DNA from: Saccharomycopsis phalli
Taxonomy: Eukaryota; Ascomycota; Saccharomycetes; Ascoideales; Saccharomycopsidaceae
Length of the DNA: 64,000 bases
Assembly: GCA_020342235.1 (NCBI GenBank)
Contig: CP073213.1
Location: forward strand, 2,086,501-2,150,500
Direction of reading: 5' to 3'
A program made the position numbers and the translations under genes. The notes under the pieces are model-generated. The model made no database searches. It saw nothing but the letters and a program-made list of their open reading frames with translations, and was not told the origin of the DNA. This document shows positions 61,672 through 64,000 of the stretch, in pieces (within the stretch, counting starts at the first letter, position 1; each line of letters begins with the position of its first letter).

Positions 61672-62820
61672 ATGAATAGAAATTTTGAACATGGCAAGTT
61701 AAATTTTACTGATTACAAGACCCTAGACACTTTTGAATACTCTTCCACGCTACCAAAAGTATCGAAGGTTCAGGTAGGAAGTTTCAGTATACTAGATGGC
61801 TACTCAGTGGATCAGGACTTGAAAGCACATTTTGATGATTCTAGGAGCCTTTCTGTTTATAATCCACCCAAGATTGAAAAACCAATGAGTTTAATAGATG
61901 GATGGCAGTCATTTAAGGTGTATACATATCCACGAAACAAGCCGCGTCTTGAGAGATTCTTGAGTATGGTTAAACAATCAGAGGAAAAGAGCGGGAACAT
62001 TAATTATTGCGACTTCTATTGCAATAAAGGTATTCTAGTGAAGATTAGCTTATTATCTAGCAAGTATTTTTCGAAGGAAGATTTCAACGTCAACATCTAT
62101 CGAATCGGTGATGAAATTTTCATGAGTAATAAATCATTGCGGCTGAGTACTGTGAATCAAACTAATTGTATTGGGAAGCGCTTTGAAGATATAGTCACAG
62201 GGGTATCAGAATTAAGCAAGTCGGATTTTGCAAATTACAAGCTGCTTACCAAGATTTCCTTGAAAGAAACCTCTTTGCAGAAGGAAATTAAGCTTATATA
62301 CGCTGCAGAAATGGACTGCTGTAGGCTGAAAGAAGCATCAACTAAGGATCCAGAGAATTTTATAGAATTAAAGTGCCAATCTGACAAATCCAATCAAAAA
62401 TTTAAGGACCTGAAATTATTCAGAGCCTATATGCAATGCTTCCTTTCACAAATAAGTATCTTGGTGATTGGATATAGAAACAAGCATAGTCTAACTAGAA
62501 TTTCTACATTTAATGTGAGCGATATTCCATATAAGCATATTCAGGACACTGCATTGTTCAATGCAGAGAAGGCAAAGGGGTACTTGTTTGATGTTTTGAG
62601 CTGGGTCAAGAAGACAGTTAAGGAAGACCATATGGGCACTACTTGGCGATTAAGTACAAATAAAGCCATGAATCGACTAGAGCTAATATCAATAACCAAT
62701 CCCGAGAAACAAAAATACTGGAGTAAGAGGATTGTTCCTGCTCTGTTCGAGGACTACCGCAAGAAGGTGAAAAGTTATGATGTTGAGAAAATGCTTCTGT
62801 CGTTAAATATTAATGACTAG
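61672..62820 (+). CDS. Rai1/Dxo1-family decapping and 5' RNA quality-control nuclease
   Basis: A 382-residue protein matching S. cerevisiae Rai1 in size and core motifs: GKRFEDI (Rai1 GYKFETL), the metal-binding YAAEMDCC (Rai1 LGAEVDC), FIELKCQ (Rai1 AELKCT), and LKLFRAYMQCFLSQISILVI then GYRNKHSLTRI (Rai1 [20 protein letters not shown]). All the acidic and lysine catalytic residues of these motifs are present. Such enzymes remove incomplete caps, pyrophosphate or NAD from RNA 5' ends; Rai1 also partners the exonuclease Rat1. Whether this is the Rai1 or Dxo1 orthologue is unclear. The ATG at 61672 is used; the frame extends seven codons further to a TTG. It sits alone in an AT-rich, LTR-bearing region. 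Confidence 0.88.
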   Translation: MNRNFEHGKLNFTDYKTLDTFEYSSTLPKVSKVQVGSFSILDGYSVDQDLKAHFDDSRSLSVYNPPKIEKPMSLIDGWQSFKVYTYPRNKPRLERFLSMVKQSEEKSGNINYCDFYCNKGILVKISLLSSKYFSKEDFNVNIYRIGDEIFMSNKSLRLSTVNQTNCIGKRFEDIVTGVSELSKSDFANYKLLTKISLKETSLQKEIKLIYAAEMDCCRLKEASTKDPENFIELKCQSDKSNQKFKDLKLFRAYMQCFLSQISILVIGYRNKHSLTRISTFNVSDIPYKHIQDTALFNAEKAKGYLFDVLSWVKKTVKEDHMGTTWRLSTNKAMNRLELISITNPEKQKYWSKRIVPALFEDYRKKVKSYDVEKMLLSLNIND

Positions 62821-64000
62821 ACATTTACTATTAATCGTCTTGAAGCGAACTGAACGTCGAATGCGAACCGTGTGTAATATAAAAAGTAGGATACGAGTTG
62901 CTAAAATTGCTGAAAATACATTTGCTTGATAATTCAAAAGAACCACTTGCTAGTTATAATTGGAAAAATAGGGAAGATTAATCTTGGTAGTGACTAAGGT
63001 ACGAGTTTATAAAATGGCTAGAATAAATTTGCTTGACTATTCAGAAAAAAGTCTGACTATTTATACTTGGAAAGGAAAAGTTTAATCTTGGTAGATACGA
63101 GATAAGAATTGTACTAGAATGGATGAAAATAGCTATGGGACTTTATTAAATGTCGTGATGTACATGCGTAAACGTACAAAACGACAAGTAAATAGTATTC
63201 TTAGCATCACTACTGCTACACTGAAGTTATGCGATAGATGATGTGTTTACCAAGTAACGTATAGTTCTTGTCTTGGTTATATTGAAGCACACTATTATTA
63301 AGATCAAAATGTTAGACACAGAGGAATATTAAAGGGAATAAACACTAAGAATAGTGAGAAGTTACAAAAACTGTCAGTACCTACGAATCAGGGCAAATGA
63401 TCACTTTATCCAGTTATTAAGTTCCAAAAAACTTTATTTTATGATAAAATAAGAGAATCTTATGATATCATAGATGCACTCCAGCCATGGGAAACTTGGC
63501 TTCGGGTAAGTAGAAGCCACGGATTTAAAACTTTGTTACCACTGTGGTACTCTGTTTCCGGTTTGCTAGGCAGGTCTAGTAAAAGTATTTACCTCCCCAT
63601 CTCTGTGTGTCCCTTGTTTGAGAATCAATCCTAATATCAGGATGCACTTACTTACAGAAATGCATTGTGGATAGATACAATTTGGCTGCAAAATACATTT
63701 TCCTTTTGTGGTTTGTTCTAAGTGCCCTAGTCGATGAGGCGCATGAGGTACATTAATTTACAGTAGCATTTAGAGTCTATGACTGGTTTGCTATGTTTGA
63801 CGAGTAAGACACTAAGTAAGAAAGCACAAGAAACAACATGACTAAATCACGGAAAGATTTCAAATACGTTAAGAGCCATCTTTTATTAGCTAGGGTAATC
63901 GTCTGCATAAGCGATCAAACGAAATGTAAGCACCTTTACGGTACAATATTCAGTGGTCTTGTTAAATACGAAATTGTCATGAGGAGAGACAATACAAATA
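62821..64000. other. 3' flank of the Rai1/Dxo gene, no further gene seen
   Basis: 1.2 kb of AT-rich sequence to the window edge. It begins with the two 100-bp direct repeats at 62892-63094. No open frame with protein features is seen. Confidence 0.5.
62892..63094 (+). repeat. Two diverged 100-bp direct repeats
   Basis: 62892-62990 and 63000-63094 both begin TACGAGTT, contain AAATTTGCTTGA/ACATTTGCTTGA and TATAATTGGAAA/TATACTTGGAAA, and end TTAATCTTGGTAG. They are clearly diverged; probably an old tandem duplication. Confidence 0.75.

Overview
This is a nuclear chromosome segment from a budding yeast of the CUG-Ser clade (the Candida/Debaryomyces/Clavispora-type yeasts). Four observations support this. 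The genes are compact and mostly intronless, with yeast orthologues throughout. Two CTG codons in the alpha-tubulin gene (40678-40680 and 40510-40512, minus strand) fall exactly where alpha-tubulins are invariantly serine. The RPL32 promoter carries Tbf1- and Cbf1-type sites rather than Rap1 sites. CTG is absent from the parts of RNR1 and ILV3 I read codon by codon. Predicted proteins should therefore be read with CTG as serine.

Layout. 1-13.9 kb: the tail of an unidentified gene, a promoter with a repeated 23-bp motif interrupted by an LTR-like repeat, a C2H2 regulator, Mediator subunit MED19/ROX3, RPL32 with a 5'UTR intron, a LigB-type dioxygenase, RNR1 with MCB boxes, tRNA-Tyr with an intron, and a short Chs4/Skt5-family Sel1 protein. 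15-28.8 kb: nucleoporin NUP1, MVD1, tRNA-Met, ILV3, a copper ATPase (CRP1/CCC2 family), MED20/SRB2 with a newly inferred 40-nt intron, and a hexose transporter. 32.8-45.1 kb: KAE1, a small membrane protein, SEC12, RME1, alpha-tubulin and dynein intermediate chain sharing a 91-bp promoter, a minisatellite, a second copy of the LTR-like repeat, and TSC13.

46.8-54.3 kb is a surface/accessory block: a Cys-rich GPI protein, a CFEM haem-binding GPI protein of the Rbt5 type, a 14-TM drug:H+ antiporter, a decayed leucine-rich gene, and a Ser/Ala-rich GPI protein. 54.3-61.6 kb has no convincing protein gene. It holds two tRNA-Leu(AAG) genes, each with a TGTAAC...GTTACA element just upstream, as expected for a tRNA-targeting LTR retrotransposon family. 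One of these elements contains an unusual interleaved inverted repeat (F-A-F'-A'). At 61.7-62.8 kb lies an intact Rai1/Dxo1-family decapping nuclease gene.

Housekeeping genes dominate the left two-thirds (translation, dNTP, sterol and branched-chain amino acid synthesis, copper, secretion, microtubules, fatty-acid elongation). The right third is gene-poor and carries cell-surface genes, tRNAs and LTR remnants. All function calls come from reading the sequence and recalling families; no search was run.
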